From contig JAUZOA010000039.1 of assembly GCA_030706685.1 (NCBI GenBank), positions 1 to 45,296 of the forward strand: DNA of 45,296 nucleotides, given 5' to 3'. The DNA is from Bacteroidota bacterium. GTDB taxonomy: Bacteria; Bacteroidota; Bacteroidia; Chitinophagales; Chitinophagaceae. The translations under genes were made by a program, and so were the position numbers. The notes below the pieces were generated by a model. That model saw nothing but the letters and a program-made list of their open reading frames with translations. It was not told where the DNA came from and made no database searches. Below, piece by piece: positions 14,231 to 22,609 of this stretch; position 1 is the first letter of the stretch, and the number at the start of each line of letters is the position of its first letter.

Positions 14231-16579
14231 ATGAAGAATACAGTATTGCTTGTCCTGGCGCTTGTTTATTTTCCTGTCTTATACTCTCAGCAAAATCGTT
14301 TAAGTGAACAAGCGGGAAAGATCGCCGGCAATAAAAAGATCCCTTCCGGGTATGAATTTCAATTATCCAATGCAATTGCGCGTATTACGGCGTACAATGC
14401 TACGACTATCCGGGTCAGGGTAGCCCGGCAAAAGATGACAGATGATTTTTCTTTTGCTATTGACGACCTGCAGCCAAAAGGAAAGTTATCTGATCTCAAA
14501 ATATCGGGGACTATTTATTCTTTTAGTACTGATTCATTAACGGTCAATATTAATAGTGATCCTTTCCGGGTTTCTGTACTGAATAGCAGGGGTGAGGATT
14601 TATGCAGTGATGAGCCCGGCCTGGGTATCTCCTGGTTTGGTAACCAGGTTAGTTGTTATAAGAAGATGTATGCGGATGAAAAATTTATCGGGCTGGGAGA
14701 GAAGACCGGCGATATCAACAGGCGGGGTAATTTTTATCAAAACTGGAACAGCGATATTCCTGGTTATAACCTCAACCAGGATCCGCTTTATTCCACGATC
14801 CCCTTTTTTATCGGTATACATGGAAAAGTAGTGTATGGGATATTCTTTGATAATACGCATAAATCTTATTTCAATTTTGGAGGAGGCGCTGATGAAGAGT
14901 TATTTCATTTCGGGGCCGATGACGGGGAAATGAATTATTATTTTTTTGGAGGATCTTCTGTACAACAGATCATCAAAGATTACACTTTATTAACGGGTCG
15001 TACACCCATGCCGCCTTTGTGGAGCCTGGGTTTTCAGCAAAGCCGTTATGGATATAATAGTCAGAAACAATTACTGGACGTGGCGACATCCTTCCGGGAA
15101 AAACAATTACCGGCCGACGCGATTGTAAGTGATATCAATTACATGGATAATTACAAGGTCTTCACCTGGAGCAATAAATATCCTGATGTAAAAGGAATGA
15201 TGGACCAGATGAAACAAATGGGCTTTGATGTAGTTACCATTATTGACCCGGGTATTAAAGTGGAGAAAGGATATAAACAATACGATGAAGGAGTTGCCAA
15301 CAATTATTTCGCGAAATATCCTGATGGTCATTACTATATCGGGCATGTATGGCCCGGCCGTTGTCATTTCCCCGATTTTACTAAGCCTGCCGCTGCGGCA
15401 TGGTGGGGCAGGAGCTTTAAAGAGGCTTATGTTGCCAACGGTATCCGTGGTTTCTGGAATGATATGAATGAGCCGGCCGCATGGGGAAGGGAGTTTCCCA
15501 ACCTGATCGAGTTTGGCGAGGGTAAAGACAAGAAAACATTGTTTACAGTTAAAAACGCATATGGTTTATTGATGGCAAAAGCTACCTTTTTAGGTACAAA
15601 GGATTTATTGAATGGCCAGCGGCCATTTGTACTGACAAGAGCAGCTTATTCAGGGGTACAGAAATATTCAGCGCAATGGACCGGTGATAATGTAGCATCT
15701 GATGATCATATGCTTCTTGGATTCCGCTTACTGAACAGTATGGGCCTTAGCGGTATTCCCTTTGTAGGGATGGATGTGGGTGGCTTTGTAGGCAATCCTT
15801 CGGCAGAATTATTTGTTCGCTGGATGAGCCTTGGCGCTTATTCGCCTTTTTTCAGGAATCATACTGCCATCGATAATAATTACCGTGAACCCTGGTTGTT
15901 TAATGATTGGAATACGGATAAGATCAGGAAGATACTGGAACAGCGTTATACGCTGATGCCTTATCTCTATAGTATGTTTTACCGGGCACATACTACCGGT
16001 ATGCCTATTAACAGGATGTTGCCCATTGACTATACATTTGATGAAAATGTATATAGTGATAAATTTAAAAACCAGTTCTTATTCGGGGATAATATGCTCG
16101 TATGCCCTGTGGCTTCTACGCAAAACATACTGGAAGTTTATTTACCCGGTAATACTTCCTGGTACCGGTTTAGTGATAATAAAATATATGAAGGCGGCCA
16201 ACCCGTCTATGTTCCCTCCCCGCTGGATGACTTACCCGTGTTTGTAAAGGCCGGGGCTGTCATTCCGATGCAAAGTGTAGTGCAAAACACGAAAGAAAAG
16301 GGAGATGGGATATTATACCTGCATGTGTGGAAAGGTAAAGGCAAAACATCATTTACGTATTATGAGGATGACGGCAATACGTATAACTATGAAAAGGGAG
16401 ATTACTGCAAAAGAGAAATTGTATATGATGCGGCGGCATCCACAGTAACGATTGAAAAGAAAGAAGGCAATTATATTTCAAAGTTTAATAAAGTGAAAAT
16501 GGTTTTACATGGTTTTGGAAAGCCTCCCGGAAAAGTAGCTGACCTGCCGGATGATACCATAACGATAACCATTCCATAA
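14231..16579 (+). CDS. Secreted GH31 alpha-glucosidase
   Basis: A 782-residue protein from the ATG at 14231, which gives a clean signal peptide (NTVLLVLALVYFPVLYSQ); the longer frame from a GTG adds a non-signal stretch. The GH31 catalytic barrel is clear: GFQQSRYGYNS, the nucleophile region RGFWNDMNEPAAW, the acid/base region QWTGDNVASDDHM, and GMDVGGFVGNPSAELFVRW with YSPFFRNH. The N-terminal beta domain and C-terminal beta domains, with a DUF5110-like end, frame it. It hydrolyses alpha-linked glucose from oligosaccharides, probably in the periplasm. SemiSWEET and HAD genes follow closely, suggesting a sugar-uptake operon. Confidence 0.95.
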   Translation: MKNTVLLVLALVYFPVLYSQQNRLSEQAGKIAGNKKIPSGYEFQLSNAIARITAYNATTIRVRVARQKMTDDFSFAIDDLQPKGKLSDLKISGTIYSFSTDSLTVNINSDPFRVSVLNSRGEDLCSDEPGLGISWFGNQVSCYKKMYADEKFIGLGEKTGDINRRGNFYQNWNSDIPGYNLNQDPLYSTIPFFIGIHGKVVYGIFFDNTHKSYFNFGGGADEELFHFGADDGEMNYYFFGGSSVQQIIKDYTLLTGRTPMPPLWSLGFQQSRYGYNSQKQLLDVATSFREKQLPADAIVSDINYMDNYKVFTWSNKYPDVKGMMDQMKQMGFDVVTIIDPGIKVEKGYKQYDEGVANNYFAKYPDGHYYIGHVWPGRCHFPDFTKPAAAAWWGRSFKEAYVANGIRGFWNDMNEPAAWGREFPNLIEFGEGKDKKTLFTVKNAYGLLMAKATFLGTKDLLNGQRPFVLTRAAYSGVQKYSAQWTGDNVASDDHMLLGFRLLNSMGLSGIPFVGMDVGGFVGNPSAELFVRWMSLGAYSPFFRNHTAIDNNYREPWLFNDWNTDKIRKILEQRYTLMPYLYSMFYRAHTTGMPINRMLPIDYTFDENVYSDKFKNQFLFGDNMLVCPVASTQNILEVYLPGNTSWYRFSDNKIYEGGQPVYVPSPLDDLPVFVKAGAVIPMQSVVQNTKEKGDGILYLHVWKGKGKTSFTYYEDDGNTYNYEKGDYCKREIVYDAAASTVTIEKKEGNYISKFNKVKMVLHGFGKPPGKVADLPDDTITITIP

Positions 16580-16603
16580 CATTTTCAACGTGTAATCTTC
16601 ATT

Positions 16604-16864
16604 ATGACTTTCGCTGATATTCTTGGCTATTCTGCCGGGTTCGTCACTTCGCTCACATTTTTGCCGCAGGTAATCAAAACCTGGAAAGATAAATCGGCAC
16701 GGGATATATCTTTGCTGATGTTCATTATCGCGGCTGTCAACGAAGTGATGTGGATCGGTTACGGTGTATTACTCAGCCCGGCCAACTGGGTTATTATTTT
16801 GACCAATTTGCTTGTGCTTAGCATGTCTTTGACCATGATCGTATTAAAACTTCGTTATACCTGA
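16604..16864 (+). CDS. SemiSWEET sugar transporter
   Basis: An 86-residue protein with three membrane helices forming a single triple-helix bundle, the size of a SemiSWEET. It has the N-terminal GYSAGFVTSLTFLPQVIKTW with the PQ-type LPQV hinge and the RDISLLMFIIAAVNEVMWIG segment, whose Asn and Trp line the sugar path in known structures. Two copies form one pore that moves sugars down their gradient across the inner membrane. It starts 24 nt after the GH31 stop, and its TGA overlaps the ATG of the HAD gene, so the three genes are probably one operon. Confidence 0.92.
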   Translation: MTFADILGYSAGFVTSLTFLPQVIKTWKDKSARDISLLMFIIAAVNEVMWIGYGVLLSPANWVIILTNLLVLSMSLTMIVLKLRYT

Positions 16865-17478
16865 TGGCGGCTATTACTACAATTATTTTCGACCTGGGCA
16901 ATGTATTGGTTGACTGGAGCCCGATGCATGTCTATCGTGATTATTTTGATTCGGAAGAAAAGAAGAATTATTTCTTTGAAAATATCTGTACTCCCGACTG
17001 GAATGAACAACAGGATGAAGGAAGGTCCATTGTGGAAGCCACACAGGAGCTGGTGGTGAAATTTCCGGAGTGGGAACAACCCATTCGCGATTTTTACGGG
17101 CGCTGGACAGAAATGCTTAACGGGCCTGTCCATGGAACAGTAGAGATATTCCGCCAATTAAAGGAAAGCGGCAAGTATAAGCTCTATGCATTGACCAACT
17201 GGCAAACCGGCCTTTTTGATATTGCGCTGGTCCGTTATAATTTTCTGCACTGGTTCGATGGCCGGGTGGTGAGCGGGGAAGAAAAGACAAGAAAACCTTT
17301 CCCAGAGTTTTATCAGCGATTACTGGATCGTTACCACGTTCATCCTTCTGAAGCTTTATTTATTGATGATAGTTTGAGGAATGTGAAGGCGGCAGAGGCT
17401 TTGGGCATCAAGAGTATTCATTTTCAAAATCCGAATCAACTAAGAAATGAGTTATTAGCCAATAGCATTATGGTATGA
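16864..17478 (+). CDS. HAD-IA hydrolase, YihX-like phosphatase
   Basis: A 204-residue protein with the four HAD motifs: IIFDLGNVLVDW (nucleophile Asp10; the second Asp of the motif is Asn13, as in YihX-type proteins), YALTNWQ (Thr), RKPFPEFY (Lys) and LFIDDSLRN (acidic pair). YihX of E. coli acts on alpha-D-glucose 1-phosphate; the same activity would suit its place behind an alpha-glucosidase and a sugar transporter, but this is inference. The ATG overlaps the SemiSWEET stop by one base (TGATG), which implies coupled translation. The unit ends near a hairpin at 17574-17606. Confidence 0.9.
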   Translation: MAAITTIIFDLGNVLVDWSPMHVYRDYFDSEEKKNYFFENICTPDWNEQQDEGRSIVEATQELVVKFPEWEQPIRDFYGRWTEMLNGPVHGTVEIFRQLKESGKYKLYALTNWQTGLFDIALVRYNFLHWFDGRVVSGEEKTRKPFPEFYQRLLDRYHVHPSEALFIDDSLRNVKAAEALGIKSIHFQNPNQLRNELLANSIMV

Positions 17479-17573
17479 AAAATGATTGCAGAAATTCTTT
17501 TAGCGGATTTAAATCTTCTAAAATCCCGGATCTGAAAATAGTTGCTATGATTTTTCCTCAATTTTTTTTAAAA

Positions 17574-17606
17574 TAATAAGCAAATCTGATGATTCTATGC
17601 TTATTA
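17574..17606. terminator. AT-rich hairpin between convergent genes
   Basis: TAATAAGCA (17574-17582) and TGCTTATTA (17598-17606) form a 9-bp stem with a 15-nt loop, flanked by a T run on the left and an AAAAT on the right. It lies between the HAD stop and the metH stop on the opposite strand and could end transcription in either direction. It is weak in GC, so the call is tentative. Confidence 0.4.
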
Positions 17607-17620
17607 AAATATTTAAGAAT

Positions 17621-20356
17621 TTATTCAAGTACCGGTCTCAGCCATCTCGTCATTTCATCTTTACTCATTCCTTTTCTTTTGGTATAATCTTCCAGTTGAT
17701 CAGGTTGAATTTTTCCCACTCCAAAATACTGGCTTTGCGGATGACTGAAATACCAGCCGCAGACGGAAGATGCAGGGAACATGGCTAATGATTCAGTGAG
17801 GGTGATGCCGGTAGCTTCTTTTCCGCCCAGCAAGTCAAACAATTTATATTTCTCCGTGTGATCGGGGCAGGCAGGATAACCGGGTGCCGGGCGAATACCT
17901 GTATAGGTCTCTTTGATCAGCTCTTCATTGCTGAGGTTTTCATCTTTTACATAACCCCAGTATTCCTTTCTTACTTTTTCATGTAATAACTCGGCAAAGG
18001 CTTCTGCCAAACGGTCGGCCAGTGCCTGCAACGTGATCTTATTATAATCATCGTGTGCTGCTTCAAACCTTTTGATATGAGATTCGATACCCTGTATGGT
18101 CACAGCAAAAGCGCCGATGAAATCGGGAGCGGTGAGTGGTGAGTGGTGAGCCGGGCCCGGTTTAATAAAATCAGCTAATGATAAATTGGGTTGGTCAGCC
18201 GCTTTCTTGATTTGCTGGCGTAAAGATTCTAATCTGACTTCAGACTTCAGACCTCTGACTTCAATAGTATCCGCGCCTGTTGCAGCCGCTTCCCAGAATC
18301 CGATCGTTCCTTTAGCGGTCAGCCATTTTTCTGCGATCAATTTATCCAATAATGAATTCGCGTCGTTATAGAGTTTGGTAGCTTCTTTCCCGATAACCTT
18401 ATCACTTAATATCTGGGGAAATTTTCCATGCATTTCCCAGGCAATAAAGAAAGGCTGCCAGTCAATATATTTCCTGATATCGGCGAGGCTATAATTATCG
18501 AATGTCTTTGTTCCTGTAAAAGTGGGAACCGGGGGGATATAGTTACTCCAGTTGATCTTTAGTTTATTTTGTTGCGCTTCAGCAAATGACAAATATTGCT
18601 TAACTGTTTTCTTATTGGCAAAATCTTCTGCCAGTTTTGTGTATTCTGCCCGGGTGGAACTGAGTAATTCCGGTTTTTGTTCCGCATTCAGCAATGAACC
18701 CGCTACGGTAACGCTTCTTGAAGCATCCAGTACATGCACTACGCCATTATCATACTGCGGGGCTATCTTAACGGCTGTATGCATACGCGAAGTAGTGGCG
18801 CCGCCAATCAGCAAAGGTTGTTTCATTCCCCGGCGTTTCATTTCATGGGCCACATGCACCATCTCATCCAAAGAGGGTGTGATAAGACCACTTAAGCCAA
18901 TGATATCTGCTTTTTCCTTTTCTGCTGTATCGAGTATCTTATCGGTTGGTACCATTACCCCAAGATCAACAATATCATAGCCATTGCAACCCAATACCAC
19001 CCCGACAATATTCTTGCCTATATCATGTACATCGCCTTTAACTGTTGCCAATAAGATTTTTGCGGCGCCTGCTCCCTCTTCGTTTACGGTACCGGCTTTA
19101 ATATGCGCCTGTCTCCGGAGTTCTTTCTCAGCCTCTATATAAGGAGTAAGGATGGCGACGGATTTTTTCATTACCCTCGCGCTCTTTACGACCTGTGGCA
19201 GAAACATTTTACCCGAACCGAAAAGATCGCCTACCACATTCATCCCATCCATCAACGGCCCTTCGATCACATCCAGCGGCTTGGGATATTTTTGCCTGGC
19301 TTCTTCAGTATCTATATCAATATAGTCGGTGATGCCATTGACCAACGCATGTTTCAAGCGTTCTTCTACGGAAGCGCTTCTCCAGGCATCGTCTTTCTTT
19401 TCTTCTTTATCTTTCGCTTTTACCGTTTCGGCGAATGTGATCAATTTTTCTGTGGCTTCGTTATTGTCATTGTTGCGATTGAGGATCACATCTTCACATA
19501 ATTTTCTTAGCTGTGGTTCTATCTCGTCATATACCACCAACTGTCCTGCATTGACAATGCCCATATCCATGCCGGCCTTGATGGCATAATACAGGAATAC
19601 TGAATGCATGGCTTCTCGTACCGGCTCATTGCCCCGGAAGGAAAAAGAAAGATTACTGACGCCGCCACTTACTTTGGTCAATGGCATCAGTTGCTTTATT
19701 TCCCTGGTGGCTTCAATAAAATCGACCCCATAATTATTGTGTTCTTCCAGGCCGGTGGCAATGGCGAATATGTTCGGATCAAAAATGATATCCTGCGGAT
19801 CGTAGCCTACCTGCTCCGTTAATATTTTATAGGCCCTGTGGCAAATCTCTACTTTGCGTTGTTTGGTATCCGCCTGTCCCTTTTCATCAAAAGCCATTAC
19901 AATCACGGAGGCGCCATAGCTCTGGCAGATAATGGCCTGTTCAATGAATTTCGCTTCCCCTTCTTTCATGGAAATGGAATTCACAATGCATTTACCCTGT
20001 ACGCATTTTAATCCTGCTTCAATGATCGCGAACTTACTGCTGTCAATCATGATGGGGATCTTGGCGATATCCGGTTCGCTTTGAAGGAGGTTCAGGAAAG
20101 TGGTCATGGCCTGTACGCCATCGAGCAGGGCGTCATCCATATTCACGTCAAGTACCTGGGCGCCATTCTCCACTTGCTGACGGGCGACGCTTAAGGCTTC
20201 TTCATATTTATTTTCCCTGACCAGGCGGGCAAACTTCTTGGAGCCGGTAACGTTGGTGCGTTCGCCCACGTTCAGGAAATTGGATTCGGGCCTCACAACG
20301 AGTGGCTCCAGCCCGGATAAACGTAAGTATGGTTTGATAACGACGGTGTCCTGCAT
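17621..20356 (-). CDS. metH: Methionine synthase, folate/cobalamin/activation part
   Basis: A 911-residue protein with the last three modules of cobalamin-dependent methionine synthase. They are a pterin-binding barrel ([18 protein letters not shown], about 25-290), the cobalamin module with DVHDIGKNI, whose His binds cobalt, plus [13 protein letters not shown] and [15 protein letters not shown] (about 330-600), and the SAM-binding activation module to the end ([32 protein letters not shown]). The homocysteine module is a separate gene upstream. Residues 699-708 and 736-742 of the activation module are encoded by interspersed repeats kept in frame. It is translated from an ATG directly after the stop of a 32-codon ORF. 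Confidence 0.96.
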   Translation of the reverse strand: MQDTVVIKPYLRLSGLEPLVVRPESNFLNVGERTNVTGSKKFARLVRENKYEEALSVARQQVENGAQVLDVNMDDALLDGVQAMTTFLNLLQSEPDIAKIPIMIDSSKFAIIEAGLKCVQGKCIVNSISMKEGEAKFIEQAIICQSYGASVIVMAFDEKGQADTKQRKVEICHRAYKILTEQVGYDPQDIIFDPNIFAIATGLEEHNNYGVDFIEATREIKQLMPLTKVSGGVSNLSFSFRGNEPVREAMHSVFLYYAIKAGMDMGIVNAGQLVVYDEIEPQLRKLCEDVILNRNNDNNEATEKLITFAETVKAKDKEEKKDDAWRSASVEERLKHALVNGITDYIDIDTEEARQKYPKPLDVIEGPLMDGMNVVGDLFGSGKMFLPQVVKSARVMKKSVAILTPYIEAEKELRRQAHIKAGTVNEEGAGAAKILLATVKGDVHDIGKNIVGVVLGCNGYDIVDLGVMVPTDKILDTAEKEKADIIGLSGLITPSLDEMVHVAHEMKRRGMKQPLLIGGATTSRMHTAVKIAPQYDNGVVHVLDASRSVTVAGSLLNAEQKPELLSSTRAEYTKLAEDFANKKTVKQYLSFAEAQQNKLKINWSNYIPPVPTFTGTKTFDNYSLADIRKYIDWQPFFIAWEMHGKFPQILSDKVIGKEATKLYNDANSLLDKLIAEKWLTAKGTIGFWEAAATGADTIEVRGLKSEVRLESLRQQIKKAADQPNLSLADFIKPGPAHHSPLTAPDFIGAFAVTIQGIESHIKRFEAAHDDYNKITLQALADRLAEAFAELLHEKVRKEYWGYVKDENLSNEELIKETYTGIRPAPGYPACPDHTEKYKLFDLLGGKEATGITLTESLAMFPASSVCGWYFSHPQSQYFGVGKIQPDQLEDYTKRKGMSKDEMTRWLRPVLE
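18131..18150. repeat. GGTGAGT triplicate inside metH
   Basis: Three copies of the heptamer GGTGAGT/GGTGAG lie in tandem. On the coding strand they encode part of PAHHSPLT in the activation module. GTGAGTGGTGAGTGGTGAG-like runs are a known style of low-complexity repeat in this family and are unlike the surrounding codons. Confidence 0.65.
18233..18262. repeat. TCTGACTTC/GACCTCTGAC repeat inside metH
   Basis: The stretch alternates CTGACTTC, AGACTTC and GACCTCTGAC and encodes [10 protein letters not shown] in metH. It shares GACCTCTGAC with the intergenic copy at 27811-27841, which has the same style (GAAGTCTGACCTCTGAC then CAGACCTCTGA). Confidence 0.7.
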
Positions 20357-20455
20357 TTATGAACTCTTTTTTACGAATAACTTCCTGACGAGTGAAAAGT
20401 TATTTACGACAAGAATAACCATGGATACTATTAAAAGGATCCGGGCAGTTGTCAT
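20357..20455 (-). CDS. 32-residue membrane peptide bridging the two metH genes
   Basis: A 33-codon ORF that exactly fills the space between the metH halves. Its ATG (20453-20455) overlaps the TGA of the homocysteine module (20452-20454) as ATGA, and its TAA (20357-20359) is directly followed by the ATG of the second metH gene. The peptide has a short N-terminus, a hydrophobic stretch ([12 protein letters not shown], residues 6-17) and a basic tail ([10 protein letters not shown]), as in single-span membrane peptides with the tail inside. Perfect junctions at both ends argue that it is translated, at least as a coupling device. No family is recognised. Confidence 0.6.
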   Translation of the reverse strand: MTTARILLIVSMVILVVNNFSLVRKLFVKKSS

Positions 20456-21465
20456 ACTAATTCCTTTTCTACTACAGGTAATGGTCTTGGTTTAATCTTT
20501 TTTACATGTTCCGCGATATGCCGGATATGATCCGGCGTAGTACCGCAACAGCCGCCTACAATATTCACAAAACCCTCTTTGGCCCATTCTTCAATGAAAT
20601 GGGCGGTATCTTCCGGTTGCTCATCATATTCACCCATGGCGTTGGGCAGTCCTGCATTCGGATAGGCTGATACATAGCAACCGGCTATTTGCGACAATTC
20701 TTCAATATGCGGGCGCATTTCTTTGGCGCCTAATGCGCAATTCAGTCCAATACTCAAAGGCCTGGCATGCATCACAGAAGTGTAGAAGGCCTCAAGGGTC
20801 TGACCGCTTAGTGTTCTTCCGGATGCATCCGTGATGGTTCCACTGATCATAATAGGCAGGGGTTGCTTCTTTGTATCACGAAAATATTTCTTGATAGCGA
20901 ATATGGCGCCTTTAGCATTCAATGTATCAAAGATCGTCTCGATCAGCAAAAGGTCTACGCCGCCATCTACCAATCCTCTCACCTGGTCATAATAGGCGGC
21001 TACCACTTCATCAAAAGTGACGGCACGGAAACCGGGATTGTTTACATCCGGTGAAAGGGACAATGTTTTATTAAGCGGGCCCATAGCCCCGGCGACAAAA
21101 CGGGGTTTAGCCGGATTTTTCTTTGTGTACTCATCTGCAGCCTTGCGCGCCAATTTTGCGCCTTCAACATTCATCTCATAGGCAAATGCTCCAAGCTCAA
21201 AATCGGCTTGTGGTATCGAAGTAGCAGCGAATGTATTTGTTTCAATGATATCCGCCCCGGCCTCCAGGTATTCCCGGTGAATACCTTCTATTATAGAAGG
21301 CTGTGTAAGATTTAAAATATCGCTATTGTTTTTTAAATCAACGGGCCAATTTTTAAACCGCTCACCGCGGTAAGTAGCTTCCGTAGGTTTATGGCGCTGA
21401 ATCATGGTGCCCATAGCGCCATCAATGATCAGGATACGTTTTTGGAGTTCTTGCTGGATGCTCAT
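20452..21465 (-). CDS. metH: Methionine synthase, homocysteine S-methyltransferase part
   Basis: A 337-residue protein equal to the N-terminal barrel of Met[14 protein letters not shown] at the start, [18 protein letters not shown], the [17 protein letters not shown] segment, and the zinc site made by the Cys in GLNCALGA and the Cys pair in [15 protein letters not shown]. It transfers the methyl group from cobalamin to homocysteine. It forms one enzyme with the downstream gene; the two are separate chains with a small ORF between. The promoter at 21665-21695 and a leader of about 195 nt precede it. Confidence 0.95.
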   Translation of the reverse strand: MSIQQELQKRILIIDGAMGTMIQRHKPTEATYRGERFKNWPVDLKNNSDILNLTQPSIIEGIHREYLEAGADIIETNTFAATSIPQADFELGAFAYEMNVEGAKLARKAADEYTKKNPAKPRFVAGAMGPLNKTLSLSPDVNNPGFRAVTFDEVVAAYYDQVRGLVDGGVDLLLIETIFDTLNAKGAIFAIKKYFRDTKKQPLPIMISGTITDASGRTLSGQTLEAFYTSVMHARPLSIGLNCALGAKEMRPHIEELSQIAGCYVSAYPNAGLPNAMGEYDEQPEDTAHFIEEWAKEGFVNIVGGCCGTTPDHIRHIAEHVKKIKPRPLPVVEKELV

Positions 21466-21477
21466 AGTATTATGTTT

Positions 21478-21520
21478 TTAGCTGTTAGCTTTTAATCCCG
21501 CATGCCTGAGGGCAGGCGTT
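21478..21520. repeat. Repeat fragments in the metH leader
   Basis: TTAGCTGTTAGCTTTTA (about 21478-21494) belongs to the same family as the repeats around rpsI. Next to it GCCTGAGGGCAGGC (about 21504-21517) is a short hairpin. Both would lie in the last 70 nt of the metH leader RNA. Confidence 0.5.
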
Positions 21521-21544
21521 AGTTAAAGCCAACCAGGTTATTGA

Positions 21545-21560
21545 ATGATGAATTCATCAT
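21545..21560. promoter_or_regulatory. 16-bp perfect palindrome in the metH leader
   Basis: ATGATGAATTCATCAT is perfectly symmetric. It lies about 105 nt downstream of the predicted transcript start and could be a repressor site or an RNA hairpin. No regulator can be named. Confidence 0.4.
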
Positions 21561-21567
21561 TACTATT

Positions 21568-21623
21568 GAACTATGTAAACGCTGGGAAACCTGAAGTGGA
21601 GTTTCGTTGACGTTTATTAGTTC
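21568..21623 (-). ncRNA. Structured element in the metH 5' leader
   Basis: On the minus strand three nested stems are formed: GAACTA with TAGTTC, AAACG with CGTTT, and GAAAC with GTTTC, closing a 10-nt loop, with small internal loops between. The 56-nt element begins about 37 nt after the predicted transcript start of metH. It does not match the SAM-I, SAM-II, SAH or cobalamin riboswitch patterns that I know, and no B12 box is seen. A regulatory role is inferred from the place and the nested pairing. Confidence 0.45.
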
Positions 21624-21664
21624 AGTTTTACAGGCCGAACAATAAACAAATCCGCCTGAAGCCG

Positions 21665-21695
21665 CAAAGCTACAATAAGTATTTATAATATCAAA
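21665..21695 (-). promoter_or_regulatory. metH promoter, Bacteroidota type
   Basis: On the minus strand TTTG (21692-21695) is followed after 19 nt by TAGCTTTG (21665-21672), an exact fit to the TTTG / TAnnTTTG consensus. It predicts a transcript start near 21660 and a leader of about 195 nt, unusually long for this region. Confidence 0.8.
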
Positions 21696-21712
21696 GAAGA
21701 AGGGCCATTAGG

Positions 21713-21752
21713 GGAATTGGGAAAAGTAGGACTGGGATCCCTCTTGCATCGG
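21713..21752. repeat. GGAATTGGGA / GGGATCCCTCTTGCATCGG interspersed repeat
   Basis: GGAATTGGGAAAAG (21713-21726) also occurs at 30542-30555, and TGGGATCCCTCTTGCATCGG (21733-21752) occurs without change at 36363-36382. Here the element lies between the recR stop and the metH promoter, and the sequence near 21806-21836 is partly its inverse, so a paired element of about 125 bp is possible. Confidence 0.7.
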
Positions 21753-21832
21753 AGGGAAATTGTCTTTACATTGAACCCCATCTTGCTTTTGATAAATTTC
21801 TCAATTTCCCGATTGCATTTTCCAAAATACCC

Positions 21833-22468
21833 CTATCCTGACACATATTTATCTACCGGCATCCTGTTCTGCAAGCTTCTTCCAAGTGTAAGCTCATCGG
21901 CATATTCGAGTTCGCCGCCAAAGGCAATACCCCGTGCAATAGTAGTGACGCGAAGGTTGAGCGGATGCCCTATTGAGGCCGGGGACAGTTTTTTCTGTAT
22001 GTAATATATAGTCGTATCTCCCTGTATGGTAGGATTAAGGGCAAAGATCAGTTCTTCGGTTTTCTCTTTTTGAACGCGGCTAACCAGTGATTCAATCGTC
22101 AACTGGTCGGGGCCAATGCCATCAAGAGGGGAGATAACGCCACCCAATACATGATAAGTGCCGCTGAACTGCTGGGTGCTTTCGATAGCGATTACATCAC
22201 GGATATTCTCTACCACGCAAATGATCTCCTGTTTGCGCAGGCTGTTGGCGCAGATGGAGCAAATGTCAGCGTCGGCTACATTGAAACAACGTTGGCAAAA
22301 TTTTATTTCACTGCGCATCCGGGCAATCACTTCGCTGAAATTATTTACATCTCCTGTATCTTGTTTGAGCAGGTGTAATACCAAACGCAATGCTGTTTTT
22401 TTGCCAATCCCGGGAAGCTTGGCAAACTCGCTGACAGCATTTTCGAGAAGAGAGGAAGAGAATTGCAT
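21833..22468 (-). CDS. recR: Recombination mediator RecR
   Basis: A 211-residue protein, full length for RecR. It has the helix-hairpin-helix AKLPGIGKKTALRLVLHLL, the four-Cys zinc finger (CQRCFNVADADICSIC), and the Toprim domain starting IICVVENIRDVIAIE with LGGVISPLDGIGP. It acts with RecO to load RecA on gapped DNA. A perfect -7 box lies only 5 nt from the ATG, so the message may be nearly leaderless. Its stop abuts an interspersed repeat downstream. Confidence 0.97.
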   Translation of the reverse strand: MQFSSSLLENAVSEFAKLPGIGKKTALRLVLHLLKQDTGDVNNFSEVIARMRSEIKFCQRCFNVADADICSICANSLRKQEIICVVENIRDVIAIESTQQFSGTYHVLGGVISPLDGIGPDQLTIESLVSRVQKEKTEELIFALNPTIQGDTTIYYIQKKLSPASIGHPLNLRVTTIARGIAFGGELEYADELTLGRSLQNRMPVDKYVSG

Positions 22469-22472
22469 GAAG

Positions 22473-22480
22473 CAAAGATA
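22473..22480 (-). promoter_or_regulatory. Candidate -7 box for recR
   Basis: TATCTTTG on the minus strand is a perfect TAnnTTTG box 4 nt upstream of the recR ATG. TTTG occurs only 14 nt upstream of it, which is too close for a standard -33 box. A leaderless or very short-leader transcript would follow. Confidence 0.4.
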
Positions 22481-22486
22481 CGAAGA

Positions 22487-22609
22487 AGCCCCACCAAACC
22501 TCCTCCCGGGAGAGGCCTACGCACCTTCATTAAATAAGAAATTTTTCTTCCTATCCGGGTCTTCGAAAGTCTCCCCTTGAGGGGAGATTTAGAGGGGTTT
22601 CCCCCTACA
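22487..22609. repeat. Paired inverted repeat element between recR and the lipoprotein gene
   Basis: The left end contains AAGCCCCACCAAACCTCC and the palindrome TCCCGGGA. The right end reads AAGTCTCCCCTTGAGGGG followed by AGATTTAGAGGGG. The two ends are roughly inverse to each other, as in the rpsB-tsf element. The right end is the same unit found in frame in the methyltransferase gene (5124-5160). Confidence 0.65.

Noticed and set aside
18552-19589. Several plus-strand frames inside metH
   Set aside because: All are antisense to a long conserved enzyme gene and lack motifs.
21466-21660. Known riboswitch (cobalamin, SAM-I, SAM-II or SAH) upstream of metH
   Set aside because: No B12 box and none of the conserved core bases that I know were found; only an unclassified structured leader is claimed.
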